A stretch of DNA of 64,000 bases, from contig CM055895.1 in assembly GCA_029582155.1 (NCBI GenBank), positions 22,332,462 through 22,396,461 on the forward strand. Reading direction: 5' to 3'. The notes below the pieces were generated by a model. It was not told the origin of the DNA. It worked only from the letters and a program-made list of their open reading frames with translations, and did no database searches. Positions 1-14,000 of the stretch are shown one piece after another. The DNA comes from Panopea generosa. Lineage: Eukaryota; Mollusca; Bivalvia; Adapedonta; Hiatellidae. Position 1 is the first letter of the stretch; every line of letters starts with the position of its first letter. A program made the translations under genes and the position numbers.

Positions 1-119
1 GAGTATATTTGTTACTCGATATTTTGTAAATTGGTCTGCAGGCATGGGAAAAATATTACGTACGGAATATGAAACTTTGAGAAACTTTACACCACGACGC
101 CTTTGCGAAGGCGTGACCT

Positions 120-370
120 GGGGTCGTATTCACCAGCCATTCTTAAGAATATTCTTAGACTTGAATTCAAGACTGATTTTTTAAAATCACACTTGGAGAC
201 CATATTTTGAGATTAAAATTTGTAAGCAAGCATGGACACCTATTACATAGTCAAATAAACTCTCACAATTATTCAATCTGCCGTGGTAAACTAGATAACT
301 AAGGGTGAAATTTGGATTTTCAAGCTCAAGCCTAAGACTATTCTCAAGACTGGTTGGTGGATACGACCCC
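120..370. mobile_element. Foldback/MITE-like element with about 50-bp terminal inverted repeats
   Basis: The left end (from GGGGTCGTATTCACC at 120) reads as the imperfect reverse complement of the right end (GGTGGATACGACCCC, ending at 370). The match continues inward through a 'TCTTAAGAAT..TTCTTAG.CTTGAA' stretch on both sides. No transposase-like frame lies inside, so this looks like a short non-autonomous DNA element. The target-site duplication is unclear and the superfamily is not assigned. Confidence 0.6.
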
Positions 371-912
371 TGGGCCGCTGGGTAGCAAATCGTTTTATGT
401 ATGTATAAAAACATTCAGTTTTATTATAAATTGATAAATTATTGCCCTCATTTGACGAGAAAAGATGTCCGACTCCAGCAATGTATGCAACATCCTAATA
501 ACTGTGTTTGTTTGTTTTTAAACAAATGTGTCTACGAACTTTTTGGACACACCTCAAATATGGTGATATAAATATTTTTCATAGGTTTTAGGCGGAGAGC
601 CTCGATACCCCCAAAACAGCTATCCCTTTGTACGGAATGTTCCACCCGCCCGAAAAACACATGAAAGATATCTTTTTTGCATACAACACATATAACCATA
701 CTGTCTCGAACTAGTTATTTAACTGTTCAAATCGGGTTATTGGTGTTGGAATTGTTGCACTTGATTTCTTTTTAAAAATACACTATTTTACCATATGTGT
801 ACTCTAGCACCCACATTTTTCATTTGATCCTCACCAAACTTTCACAGAAGTGTTATAACCATGATATAATTCTTAATTCATGATATATTCATAGAATATA
901 TAAGTTCTACAA
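371..912. other. AT-rich intergenic stretch, nothing recognised
   Basis: No gene, RNA or clear repeat unit is visible here. The right part grades into the diverged satellite that follows. Confidence 0.4.
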
Positions 913-1650
913 CTGGCCATATCGGGTAATCAAACTCGGAGTTTTGGCCCTTGAATCGTCATGAATTGCATTATTTGTTGTGTTCTCTCTACCACCTTCA
1001 GCTTTCTTTGGATCTTCGCCAAAGTTACACAGAGGTCGTATAGCCATATCTCGGACAAGTTCTTGAACTGGCTAACTCGGACAATAAATGTTGGGGTTAT
1101 GGCCTTTCGATTATCAAAAATTGAGTTATGTGACGTTGTGTGCACTCCAGCACATGCATTTTCCATTTGATCTTCACCAAATTTATACATTTATTATATA
1201 AATGAACCACAATATTTGAACTGGATAAATCAGGTAATTATTGTCGGAGTTGTGTCCCTTGACTAGTCAAAATTTGCATTTGCACACAAGCACTCGTAGT
1301 TGAAATAGCTCAAACAAGTTCTTCAACTGGCCAAATCGGATTATTATGTCAGAGTTATGGCCCTTGAATCGCCAAAAATGCAATATTTGACGTGTGAACT
1401 TTGACCCTCGCAGGTTTTCGTTTAATCCTCATTCAATTTACACGTTAGTTTAACAACGTATAATGTCTTGGAAGTCAAATATCATTTTAAATAATGTCTG
1501 AGTTATGGCCCTTGAATCATCAAAACTTGTGTTATTTGACCTACTATGAATCGTATGCACAGTTTTCATTTAATCTTTATCAAACATCACAGTAGTTGTA
1601 TAACCATACTATTTCAGCTGAGAAATTGTCTGAGGTACGGCCTTTGCATT
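913..1650 (+). repeat. Diverged satellite array, units of roughly 105-155 bp (plus orientation)
   Basis: The core 'GAGTTATGGCCCTTGAATC' or a close variant recurs near 941, 1096, 1249, 1354, 1502 and 1635. Each copy is preceded by 'aactggccaaatcgg..' and followed by a 'tttgac..tcctcaccaaa' stretch. Copies are well diverged. An open frame at 961-1170 across two units is most likely a by-product. The same core appears at 55063-55150. Confidence 0.55.
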
Positions 1651-2177
1651 ATTAAACATTTTTTCTTTGGCATTGTCTCCTCTGCCACAGGTGAGCGATT
1701 TAGCGCCAACGTGACCTTCTTGTTTATTTTCACGAGCATTCTGCTTGGCGTCGATGATTGGTAAATACGGCTGCAACGATCGATAAGAGAAGTATTGTGG
1801 TATTCATGTTTACTCCCTGTGGAAAAATATTGAACAGGTCCAATTTTCCAAATATATATCCATATTTTATATCCAGTTTAAGCGTTCAGGTTTATCTTCT
1901 TTATATGAAATATATTTACGTCTACGTATGTGACGTACGGCTGCCGTCAAGTCGGTATACCTTTACCACATGGAATACCTATGTCGTGATTAAAATTGTT
2001 TATCAAGTTGCGAAAGTCGTAAACCATAAAACTAACTCAAAGCACTCACCTAGGATAATAAATGAACCACACTGAAATTAACTACCAACACTATTTTAAA
2101 GACGTTTAGCTCCATTTTCAACAAATAACAGGTTATATTTGGCATTCGTTTTTATATAATTATATTGTTAAAAGAAG

Positions 2178-3060
2178 ATCTCAGCAAAAAAAGCTAAATA
2201 GAACAAGAGGGTCACAATGGCTCTTAATTGCTCATCTGTGCACAAATCAGCCATTTATTTTTATAATTTCAAGGAGGGTTTCTATTTGTCGAGTATCGAG
2301 TAAGAAAAGTGAGATCTTATGGTGATATAACTACGGTGGCTGTTTGGTTAAGATCTAATGGTAACTACAGGTGCTAAAGTAGACACAATATCAAAAAGTG
2401 CACTTTTTGACAATTCAAGAACCATAACTCCGACATTAATTATCCTATTTAGCAAATTCAAACACTTGTTCCAAGATCTCAGCAAAAATATCAGTAAAAC
2501 AAGAGGGTCACGGTGGTTCTTAATCACTCGCATGTAGTCAAGTTGACATTTTATTCTCAAAGAAGACCAGCGTTTTTAGCATAATCTCAAATCGTCCCAT
2601 TAGAACAATTAGGTACCAAGTGTTTATGAAATAAAAAGGCACTTGGTACCTTTTTGCACCAATGGGGCGTTGTGATATAATGAAACTACTGTGTAAGTCT
2701 AAGGATGATCCAACGACAAACGCGAGTGTTAGCGAGTAATGTTGACGGTTCAAGGTCCATAACTCAAGACATCTGTTATCCTATTTTCGCCAGTTCAAAT
2801 CTGATCCGAGATAGTATGGTGATATAATTACTGCACACGACTGATTAAAATCGTATAAATACAGGTGCTAAAGTTCACACAATATCAAATATGTAGTACA
2901 ATGTTTGACAATTCAACCACCATAACTCCAACACTTATAATCCGATTTAGCCAGTTCAAAAAATATGTTGTAAAAATATTGTGGTTATATAACTTCTGAA
3001 AGTGCAGTCAAATCATGCAATTTTGGAGATGCAATGGACATAACTCTGACATTTATAGTC
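2178..3060 (-). repeat. Same satellite family in inverted orientation
   Basis: The complement of the core ('cc ataactcc.acatt.at.atcc') recurs near 2425, 2755, 2920 and 3037, so these units point the opposite way to those at 913-1650. Two copies of another short repeat, 'gatctcagcaaaaa..' followed by 'acaagagggtcac', sit at 2178-2240 and 2473-2530. Together with 913-1650 this is a very imperfect inverted arrangement about 2 kb across. Confidence 0.5.
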
Positions 3061-3076
3061 CAAACTTCAAGACACT

Positions 3077-3205
3077 ATGATTTGTTTGTTTGAATATTTA
3101 GCGTCATTTTATGCCATCGAGACCTAATTTGGCCGTGCCAGGATTGAAACTCATGACCCCGGATTGATAGTCAGACGGACTAACTCCGCTAACCAGGCCC
3201 GGTTA
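3077..3205 (-). mobile_element. SINE-A fragment (tRNA-like head, minus strand)
   Basis: Read on the minus strand this has a tRNA-like head with a B-box-like stretch, and the tail end '..atgacgctaaatattc'. Most of the body seen in the copy at 12647-12930 is missing, so this is an internally deleted copy. Confidence 0.5.
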
Positions 3206-6200
3206 TCAATATAACTACTGTAAAAGAGCGCACACAATGTGTTATTTCAAATATTGAAAATGGTTGATGACTCGATGGTCACAACTAATTGATTCGAATT
3301 TGTAAAGTTTGTCTTAGATATAGTTATAAGTATATAACTACTTCATAACTTGAAGACCTGATGAAAACTGCTGATGCCAGAATGCAAACCAAGTCAAACG
3401 CTGTTTTTGACATTCAGTTCACAATTGGTAACTTCCCTGGATAGAGCTGGGACTAAAACCTTAGCGGTGAATTCTATTAAATTGATCTTGGAGCTGTGTC
3501 TTGGAACATTCAAATACGGAGAATATCGTTCAAAACATAAATAACAAAACAGTTTCTATAATATCTGTAAACTTTATTTCATTTTAATACAAAAATAATA
3601 TACTTTATTATAATGTGAGAATATAATGTTTTATAAACTGATCCCTCCCAACGTTACACACTTGGTGTGTACACCCAACCATCAACAAGTGAACGAAACA
3701 AACACAGGTAGAGAGGACAGGTAGACAACAAAAAGATAGAAAAAGAGTATCCTTTGGTGGGTATTAACTTGGCAAGAATATTCTAACCCCATGTTTCGCT
3801 GTTTTTATTGCAAATAAAGTTCTCGAGGTTCCTTTTACAACAGCAAATACTGAGGGTTTGAATTTCAGTAACTAAGTTGAATACCCAATCCTGTTTCTTT
3901 TCTTGCATACACTCAAAATTTGTTATATCTTTTCTGTACAAATACTTTAATTTACAGCCTTCTATGAAATGTATGTTATTATGCCAACATGTGCATTTTA
4001 TATGAGTTTAGTATTATCTCGAACATATGATCCCCACCTCTACTTAGTATCCACTTGTCTTAAGCAGCCATATTTGTTATTTCCCTTTATATGCTTTCCG
4101 AGCAGATTAAACTATAAAGCAACAACCTATCTTAAAATGCAACTTTTGCTCCTCCTTTGACCAGCTGCTTGAGGCAGGTTTGACTGTATCTTGTACAGGT
4201 TAAAAATGTCATATGAACTTTAAAAATACTCACTATGTCAGGAATTATTTAATATTAGCCTGCCTGCCTAGTGATATTAGAAATGATCTTAATATCCACT
4301 TAATAAAACATGCAAACCCAAAATGAGCTACAAAGCAGGACTTTTAGAAAAAATAACATGTGAAAATTTATTTGAATTGCCATATGTCCCTTCAACACCC
4401 ACGATATCCGCACAAATATATCCACAAATATATATACATATGTTTAACATTTTGACAGGTACGCAAAACCAGACAACGAATAAATATAAATCATTTGTAC
4501 ACAGAACACAACATTCTTAAACATATCAATAACATCCACAAATAATTTAATTAAAACAGATACACATAAATAATTAAACATACAAACATGCAAGCACCAA
4601 AAAGGTAATATCAACAAATGATTTTTTTTCTTCTTTTACTTCTACATCAAGAGATACAAAACAATTCTATAAAATAAGAAATAGGTATATGCTATAAAAG
4701 CTATTCAAATTTTTGAAAATATTCATAGCTCCATTTTTTAGAAAAAACAATTTCATATATATATATATATATAATATTTTGATAATATGTTAAAAAATGT
4801 ATGAAGATTATTCAACTAGTCAATACCAAAATTAAAGAAATAATCTGTTAATAAAAATATGTTTTCTGTTAGCATTTGTTTAATTACTATACTAGATAAT
4901 TCCATCTTTGTTTATGGGACCTTTCGATGGGAAGACAATTAGATTGAGAGCAAACCATAAACACCACTCTCAGCTTTCAGGCTTACCTGGGTCTACCTTT
5001 GCAAATAGTATATCTCATATCAACAACAGGTCTAAAAGTTAAAAGAAACTTTTCAAAAACAAAAAGACATACAACAACTCTTGCAGTATAGGATTCTGAA
5101 AGAATGAACATGTTGTGTACAAACACATTTCAGCATTAAATGCTCGATAAATGTACATAAAACATTACAAACATAACAAACCACAAAAATATATTTGTAA
5201 GATGTTTTCTCCAAACTCTATAATAAATGAGAAAAAAAGTATTTCTTTTCAATACCGGTAATCAAAATACTATCATTCCTTTTTGTTTCAACAGGTAAAA
5301 ATACATAAATATATACAAGCTTTCCAATGACCATCTCATGCCTGCAAGAAAATGTATGCACCAAGTGTCTTCTTGCAGACATGTTTGGTCAAATATATAA
5401 ATGGTGTTAACTGCTTCCCCCCAAGGAAAAAAAGTAGGTCAGTTTGTCAGCTTATTATTTTTCTTATTTCATATTATTTTTTAACACAGGTTTTAACTCC
5501 ACGTTGAGTAAAGACAATAATTTCTATCATCCTGATATCACTGTTGATATGCTGGCATTCTAACGGCAATGCAATCATAGAAAAAGAAAATGGCTACAAC
5601 GTTTGCAGTCAAAGCACTCATAAAAATTACCGAAAATTTACATTAAATTATCTTTTTGTAGGCAAAAGAACCCGATGGCGCAGAGTTAGTCTAGAATACC
5701 ATCAAATTGTAAAATTAACATGCACCACGATAATGACACATTTACGTTATTTCATTGTTTACAATATTTATTTATTTATACATTCAGTCACAAGATTCTG
5801 GAGATGAGGGCAGGAAACAGACCTTATAGCATTTATTTATTTGGCCTCATGATAATCAGAAAAGCCTTCTCTAAATTTATTAACAAATTATCTTTTTACC
5901 ATTTTATGAGAAAAAATATGCATTCCTTCTTCTAAAACCCTAATGGGAGAAAACAGCTAACAATGATATTTTTAAAGTTAGACTGATACATTTGGCATCA
6001 ACAACAACAATATGGCAGTGTCAAAAAACTCCTTGATAATTAGGTACATATACATAATTAATATTATGAGACTTAGCAAAGTACAATACTGGATATATAT
6101 GGTATAAATAGAATTTAAGAATGAAAATATACAGTGTAAATAATTAAATCTTTCCAAAATACTGACAATTATTTAGACAAAGTTATCAAGATCTGCGAGT

Positions 6201-7592
6201 TCCAAGCATACACATTTTATAAACAAAAACAAACTTGTAAATATAACTTCAAGAAACTTACAAATGTATAAAAATCCATATGTACGATGATCTAGTTTCT
6301 ACAAATTACATATGATTTCAAGTGTTTGATGTGGCTTTTATAACATCAATTTAAATATGTTCCTTAATTTGCTCCATTTTCTTTTCGTTATTTCATTATT
6401 ACATGACATTGATTCTAGTTATTTCATTGGCAGTTAGCTAGAAATTCAGTGCAAGTCATTTCTATAAATAAATTAAATACAATTAAATAATTAATGAGCA
6501 CAAAAGTTGCTGTTAAACACTTTGTTATCATACATCCATGGAACAAACTGACAATCATTAACATTCAGTTTAAAGTTTGACAACTTGGCTTTCAATGAAC
6601 TACATTGGCTCCGAAATAAATAACCAGTCATACATATTGAGTTAGACCACATTTACACTTGCAAGCACACGCTTGGTTTTTATCAATCAGTTGTGTAGGT
6701 GTTTTTTTCATTTAACAATATAAAATTATATTGACCATACTGGTATTTTTTGCCACCACTCTTTTGGTAACTATTAACTACAAAAGTTCTAATTTAACAC
6801 TAAAATTTTTTTAAATATTCGAAAAGTTTAGTTTAGTTTAGTCTACTAAAGCACATGTATGTGCTGGAATTATGACATGACAGTCCAATTGACACATATT
6901 CTACATTACCATACTGTTCCTTAATCTTGAATTAGATTTATTTTACAAAAAAAAATAAAAAAACATTTTACTTCTCTAAAGAAACAAAATTAATAAAAAT
7001 ATGCCTGTGTACAAGTTCATAGAAAAAAATTTAATACAGAAAAGCATATGAAAATGCAAATAGAGAACATTTTTAATATAAAATATACAAAATCTACATT
7101 TTTTTAATAGCACTTAGGCAACTCAAACATTTGTTCAGGACATTTACACCGTATCACGACATATATATTTCCAAATCAACTGGAAAACAATACCTAATGA
7201 ACGTGAATATACATTGCCTATCTACTCAACTGAAGTAGATTTCTACGCTTTGTCATTAAGTAAAGCTTTCAAACACAAACTCTAATACGAGTTTAATGTT
7301 TAGACTAAAGCTGCTGCCTTTGGTTTCTTATTTTATCACATATAATGTCCCTGAAACTCAAATGAAGTGTTACATGACCTACAATTTATATCACATAAAC
7401 GACAGTGAAAGATCATGGGCCAGTGGAAATCTAGCGTAAGGAATATACCACACACACATCACAATTCTATGATAGAAAGTTCACGGGTCACTGGAAATCT
7501 CTCGTGTTATGAACCTCATGTTGAATTAGATTCCTAGATTCATCACTGCTTACTTTATATCGGTGATAAACCATTATTTCATAAGACTCTTT
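3206..7592. other. AT-rich gene-free stretch downstream of CCNF, possibly part of its 3' UTR
   Basis: No convincing coding exon is seen on either strand. Several minus-strand AATAAA signals occur (complements near 3570, 5768, 5832 and 6930), so the CCNF transcript could end at any of them and the 3' UTR length cannot be fixed. A short (TA)n run lies near 4757-4772. Transcript reads would settle where CCNF stops. Confidence 0.35.
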
Positions 7593-8089
7593 TTATTTAA
7601 ATATAAAGGTCTTCCCTCCACTAAATCTACGTGTTTTCCTCTTTGGCGTGCTTCGTAAGGTCATATGCCGTGGTTTACCTTGTCCATTTCTCAGTCTCTT
7701 AACGCTCGTTACACCGTCTAACTCCCAGTCAGAGTCACTTGATAAACACCCAGTGGACACTGTTGCCGATCGCAATGTCATTGAAGTGGACTTGAAGTTA
7801 ATGAAAGAAGTATTAGACGCTGCACCAGAACTGTTGCCACTAGACGTAGACTGACCTTCAGTATCACAGCTTGAACTTTGAGATGAAGACACGCCTGAAC
7901 TAGAATCACAGAAAATGTTTGAGCTTGTGAATGAAAGACACTGTTTGAAAGGGGATGGCATGGAAAAACTGAAGTTGGATTTCTGTGGCGACCTCGTATT
8001 GTCACTCGAAAGACTAGCAAAGAAATTGTCCGCATCTGAACCCACTCCTTCATCTGAAAGAACTTCACGTTTCAGGTCTTCTAAACTCT
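7593..8089 (-). CDS. CCNF: CCNF last coding exon: Ser-rich tail with basic end
   Basis: The last 165 residues are rich in Ser and Thr, probably disordered and PEST-like. They end in a basic cluster (TPKRKTRR) followed by FSGGKTFIFK and TAA. MTLRS occurs twice, once before Ala and once before TPKRK. The exact tail is not conserved with vertebrates, so only its general character can be compared. Confidence 0.88.
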
Positions 8090-11000
8090 CTGTAAAATAA
8101 ACATAATATTGTCTTTTATAATACTGTTAACATTTACAGAGATATACAATAGAAATATTTGCTATAATAATCAAATGAATTTGATAACAAATGTTACTTT
8201 CATATAAACCAAGTACAGGTTACTGCAGTGGTGAAGGTTGTTTTTATCTTTAACTGGATGACTAGGAAATAGATATAAGAAATCTTTATATATTACATAC
8301 TTATATATTAGTAATATTCTATATAAAGCGACTATTTATACTTTTAAATACTGTAGATTTTTTAAATTCACTGAAGGCATTTTCTGTATAAAAAAATTAT
8401 TAAATGCCTCAACTTGATTTCAAGTAACTTGACTTTAAATAACTCATTCTGAGAAACGCTTAACAGAATGACTAGCTGGGACCTATGGTAACATGAAATA
8501 CTGTAGTGTAGAACTCATCCATCCCATTGTTTTATACCATCTTAATATCTTGTGAATACTGGTGAAGTTCATAAAGTATACACACGTACGCCATATTCAT
8601 GTACAATGCCAACTTACCATCTGTTACAATTGACTCGTCCAGGTCATCTTCCCTATCTCCATCGTACCCCGACAGCACTGACTCGTTCAACTGTGGAGAA
8701 TCTATCAGTGGTGTTAAAGCTTGAGACCTTGGAGTTTTTGGCGTACTTGTTGTTCTGACAGACTCATTCCTCAAACCCGATCTTCGTTTCTTCCTTGAAG
8801 GTGAAACTATGAGCTCATCATCGTTCCTGAAGCGAACGTGGATGTCTGGCCCATTGACAATGTGATGTGTGACACCAAGTAACAAACACAATTCCTTGTA
8901 GCTGATAATCTGTAACATTAAACATAGGTTTACAAGTATGAACATGAAAATGACATAGAAAAGAAAACAATTCCAATGTTTTTCTATGTATAAACATCAA
9001 AATGCACTTCACAACTGCATTAGATTGTAAATTTATATACAAGACTTAAAATAAACAGATTGTAAAGCAATGATTGGGTGTTCATAGTTCAGGGCCTATT
9101 GCAAATCATTCATTGCCTACAAATAGAATTTATTTATAGATATACTTCATTCAGTCATTCTGTAGACAGCATAATAGCAATGCTTTGTATAGTGTTAAGT
9201 ATTGCTTTCAACAATATTTCAGTTATACAAAAATGTTGTTTGCATTAAATAGTATTATTACCAGTCAGTGGTACCATACTAAAATTTCATGCAAACTGAC
9301 ATACCACAAGTCTAGAAACTATCCTCTAAATGCTGTCAGCATGTCGAAGTTACATTTATAGTATAATCCTCTACCACTACACAACTGGTGATGTTAATTA
9401 TCACAAACAATCTCTATATTAGGAATATATGCCGTGGTATTTACCTCTATCTCGCTGACTCTACAGCAGTCATCATCAGCGTATCTCTGCTTCACGGCCT
9501 GTAACGTAACATCCCGATGGTCAACCACAGAGCCTTCTAGGAAACTGAAATTTATAAATCGGCACAATATAGAATGCTGAAAATCAACTACTGATCTTAT
9601 GTTAAATATGGTCCATGGTCCAAAACCTTTCAAGTTATAAATATAAAATATGCTAAGTTGATAAAGATATAGGCAACCTTGACCCAATTTAGCTCAGAAG
9701 CATTACACCTTGGTAATCAATTTCCAATATTTCTGGCATTCATCTGACATAATATTTTAAAGTAAACTTAAGTTATGGAGTGGAAACATTTCAGAATTGA
9801 CAGCCAGACAGGGTTTTATATCATATGTCCAACCCCCACAGCTCCTTGCTCGAATTACATTATCAATCCATATATAACTGCATGTACAAAATATCTTGCA
9901 ATAGGTCTGAATCTCCATATATATTTAATAAATGAAAGAAAAAATGTCTGCATGTTATATTTTGTACAGTTTCAGAGACAAGCTTTGATGAAGGTACTTT
10001 TTAACAACAAGACTCACCATTTCTCATGCATGTGGAAGGCACATCGGTTGAGATCTTCTATACAGAACCCTGTGGCTTCCTGCAGTGTACTTGGCCATGG
10101 ATCCTCTGTAACAAAGAATGGGAAGTGTTATACAATGGAATGTACAACTGTATTCTAAAGACCTTGCACATGTAACTCTCTAATAAACAGAAAAGATTAT
10201 TATTTTAAACATTTTGTATCCAGTAAATTTGTGATCTTACCCGATTCTGGCAGAAATTTGAAATCTGTTAAATTATAAAATCATGTTGTTGGCGATAATA
10301 TGCATTATCTAAAAAAACTAACAAATGTTAAGTCTTTACAACTTACCCATTTTCATGAGAAGTCGAGAAAGTAGTACAGCACTGGCGGCTGTCTCTGCTG
10401 GGCTGTACTGTCCCATCTCTGCCTGCAGTAGGGCCAGCTCGCAGATGTATTGTGACAAATAGCACATCTGTCTGTCGTGACCAACTATTGTGTTGAAAAT
10501 TTCTGCGAAATCTACACTTGTCGCGACTCGGATGTTTCCACGTAGTGTGGCAGTAATTTCCCCGATCATTCGAACAACATCCTCGTATTTGTAGGTGTTA
10601 TCAGTCAACCATGCTGCCTCTCGGATGGTTATAATGTCAGAACCCAAAAACCTGTAAAACAATGGTAGTAATAGTTAGACATATGCGTATTACTTTAAAA
10701 ATAACATTCATTTCTTTAACATTTAACAAATGAAAAATGAAACTGAAATGAAACTAACTTTTCATCAGCTAACAAGATTTTCGATGTACATATTTTAGTT
10801 ATTGAGGGGCCACTAAACAAAAAACAGTTTTTTGCCTCTCATAATATATATACTATAATAAACGAAATATTGGCAAAGAAACAACAGCTGACAGACGCAT
10901 ATATGCTTACCTTGAGCATAGCACCATAGCCGCAACCCCAAGAAGTTGAAGTTTGGATCTGGATACAGGATGGACGCGGAGAAATCTGTCCACAACGCTC

Positions 11001-14000
11001 ACTGACACGTGGAATGTATGTGTTGAGAACAGTTTCATGGCGGCTACCTCAGCAAGCCAGTCAACCAAGATGTATCTGGAGAAAACAGGAATAATTATTA
11101 TATATTTATTTGTATGTGCATATATGATTATTCAAAGAATTATTCACAAGAAAATGTGCTTTATTATTTAAAACAGAACTTTAATACATTTATATGATTT
11201 TACATCATTAATTTTTCATTTAACACCCCAAAAACTGTTATCTAAAAAGTAACTGTATACCAATAATATAGACCGAAATTAATGCAAATAGTTTTAATAG
11301 AACTATTTATTGCTCACAGATTCCTTCACAACAGATAATGCCAGCTTTAAATATTTACTTACAAGAAGAAAAAAAAGTGTCCTCTTAAAGCCAGTACTGT
11401 TTAAACACAGGCTTATAACCTGTTAAATTATAAAATTGGGAAATAGACAATGATATAAAGGTACTGTTTAAAATAGGTTTATAATTATCATGTTAACAGA
11501 TTTATCAAGGGAGGTAACCTATAAACGAAAATGTTGGCAACTTATACTGCTACAATGGTAGACAACCCACCTCATTGAGGCAGTCAGTTCCTGAGATCTC
11601 TGGAAACTCTCCTGAGTGTTGAGGGCGGGGACGGAATGTACAAACTCACGAACGAAGCACATTGCCTGGGATTTACTGATGCCGCCATACTTGGCGATGG
11701 CATAGTATTTACACAGTTGTAACTTTGCCTCTATATGACCTAGATTAGTGATGTCTCGCAGCTTTCGTATACACTCAAGTTGCCCAGCCTTATCTGATAC
11801 CTGCGGAATAAAGATTTCAATTAATAAGTATTGGATAATAACGATTATATCATATTTATACAAATTCAATATATATTGATATACAAATTCAATATATATT
11901 GATATACAATGTACCTATATATTATGTTAACGGTTGTTTTGTTGTAAAATAACAAATATAGTTGTTGGTATTAACAGTAGACGCCCTGTCACATACAGAA
12001 AATTTACAATCAGAATAAATGGCAGTAAAAGCTTATTTATATCTTTAACAATCATATTTTCTTCTGAGCTTACTGTACACAAATAACTTTTAACAAATTT
12101 TTTACACTGAACCTTCATTTCAAAAATAGATTTAAAACCCCTAAAACACAGACATGCAAATAAACACTCGACACACTTACAGCTAATGTCGACTTCATCT
12201 GTGACCACAACATATAGGCGGCTATGCCAGAACCCTGATTAGCAGCCTGGTCGAGGTAGGTAGTAGTTTCTTCAAGGTTCTTCTCACTGTCTAACAACTG
12301 TAACGTCTTCGCAACACATACCTGCACCTTTCGGCACTCATTCTGTAAATAATGCATTTTCATTAATTGTCAAACATTTCTAATAACAATCGGTTATAAA
12401 AATAATTTATATAGCTACACATTAAATAATTAAACTAATAATACTAGTTGCAACTTCAAATGAAAGAGGCAGTTAAAAATATCTTATTTCAAGAACAATA
12501 TTGTTTAATTTTAATCATTTGTCAACACAAATTTTTTCTCATTTTCTGCCATCACAAGATGATGATTTCGATGTATGTTTTTGTGTAATAAATACATGTA
12601 CATGTACAAATGTAAAAACGTTTTTTAAATTTTCCTTGAGACTTGAGCCGGGCCCGATTACCTCAGTCGGTTGCATGTCTAACTATCAATCCAGGGGTCG
12701 TGGGTTCGAATCCCCCGCCCGGCAACAGTCTCCGTGATGATTGATATACGACATTGTGTCTCATTATCATTCGTCTCTCACCACTGATTCAAATGGGAAA
12801 GTTTTCAGTTACTTGCGGAGACAGGATGTGCTCGAGTACTGGTTAATCCAAGGAAACAGCGGTTAGGTTAACTGATTGTCTGTTAGCCCTGGATGGCATA
12901 AAAATGACGCTAAATATTCAATCAATCAATCCTTGAGACTTGTTATTTATGTTTCATCTCACATAATCGATTTTTTATTATTCTTTTAATGGGTATCAGG
13001 GAAGCTTCACTTACCTTCTCCAAATACTCTTTCATGTAAGTGAACACACACTGTTTACAGCAGGCCCCATTCAGGGACCAGGGAGGTCGTATAAACAGCC
13101 ATGTGAAGGGATCAGTGGCGGGTGTAAGGGACTCTATGCGACAGAACATCTCGGCAGCTTTAATTCCATTTCTTGTTACTTTTCTACCATCACCATCACC
13201 TGGCACTGAAAATAAAAACAACATAAAATATGAAACAGTTATTAAATAAGTGTACAACATAACATGATGTATGTATGTAATGTACAAGTACACAAGGTAT
13301 TCAATATAAATACCACCCCACCCTGATTTTTGTAACCCTATAGATAACCTACCGTAAGTAATGACATTTATAAGTGTAATTTTTGTTTACAGATCAAGAA
13401 AAATCAGTTGATAAGCCTGCCCTCATAAAAAAATGTATCTGGTATTGATACCGAACAAGAAATTTACAAATTACAAGAAAGGAGAAACAGATAATTGTGT
13501 TTTGTATAAATTTAGCTGTATATCTTGCCAATGTTTAAATAAAATAAATTCAAGATAATGTCAACATGAAACTCATGGAAATTGTGAAATATACATCTTA
13601 GACTAAACTTTGAAGTTAGTTTATATATAATAAATGTATATATGCAATACTTCTACAGAGTTGATAAGGTCAATTTTTACTTACATCCTTCATTATACAA
13701 GTAAGCGATGGCGAGTTTGACTAAGGCTTCAATGTTGCCCACTTTGGCTGCTCTGCAATAGAAACACAAGAAATTTTATTTTTAATTATACGGTTTGACT
13801 CAAGAAATAAGAAAGAGAAGGAAACTCCGACATTGAGATTTTGTGAAACTCAAAATGTATATGCAATGATAACAAACAAATATTGTTCAAACCAAAATCC
13901 TGTTGTTTTCGATCTATGAAGATAAAGATAACAAATTTCGCACAAAACTTCAAAAAACATGAATTGGTCAATAATTACTTCTTACGAATTGAATTGTATT

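Noticed and set aside
961-1170. Plus-strand open frame sharing an INVGVM-type stretch with a minus-strand frame at 2348-2560
   Set aside because: Both frames fall on units of the same satellite in opposite orientation, so the shared peptide comes from the shared DNA repeat. Other units of the array do not keep the frame.
12647-12723. tRNA-like fold with perfect acceptor stem
   Set aside because: The body and tail downstream are shared with 59491-59780 and other copies, which marks it as a SINE head and not a tRNA gene. The same reasoning applies to 18180-18250 and 29801-29878.
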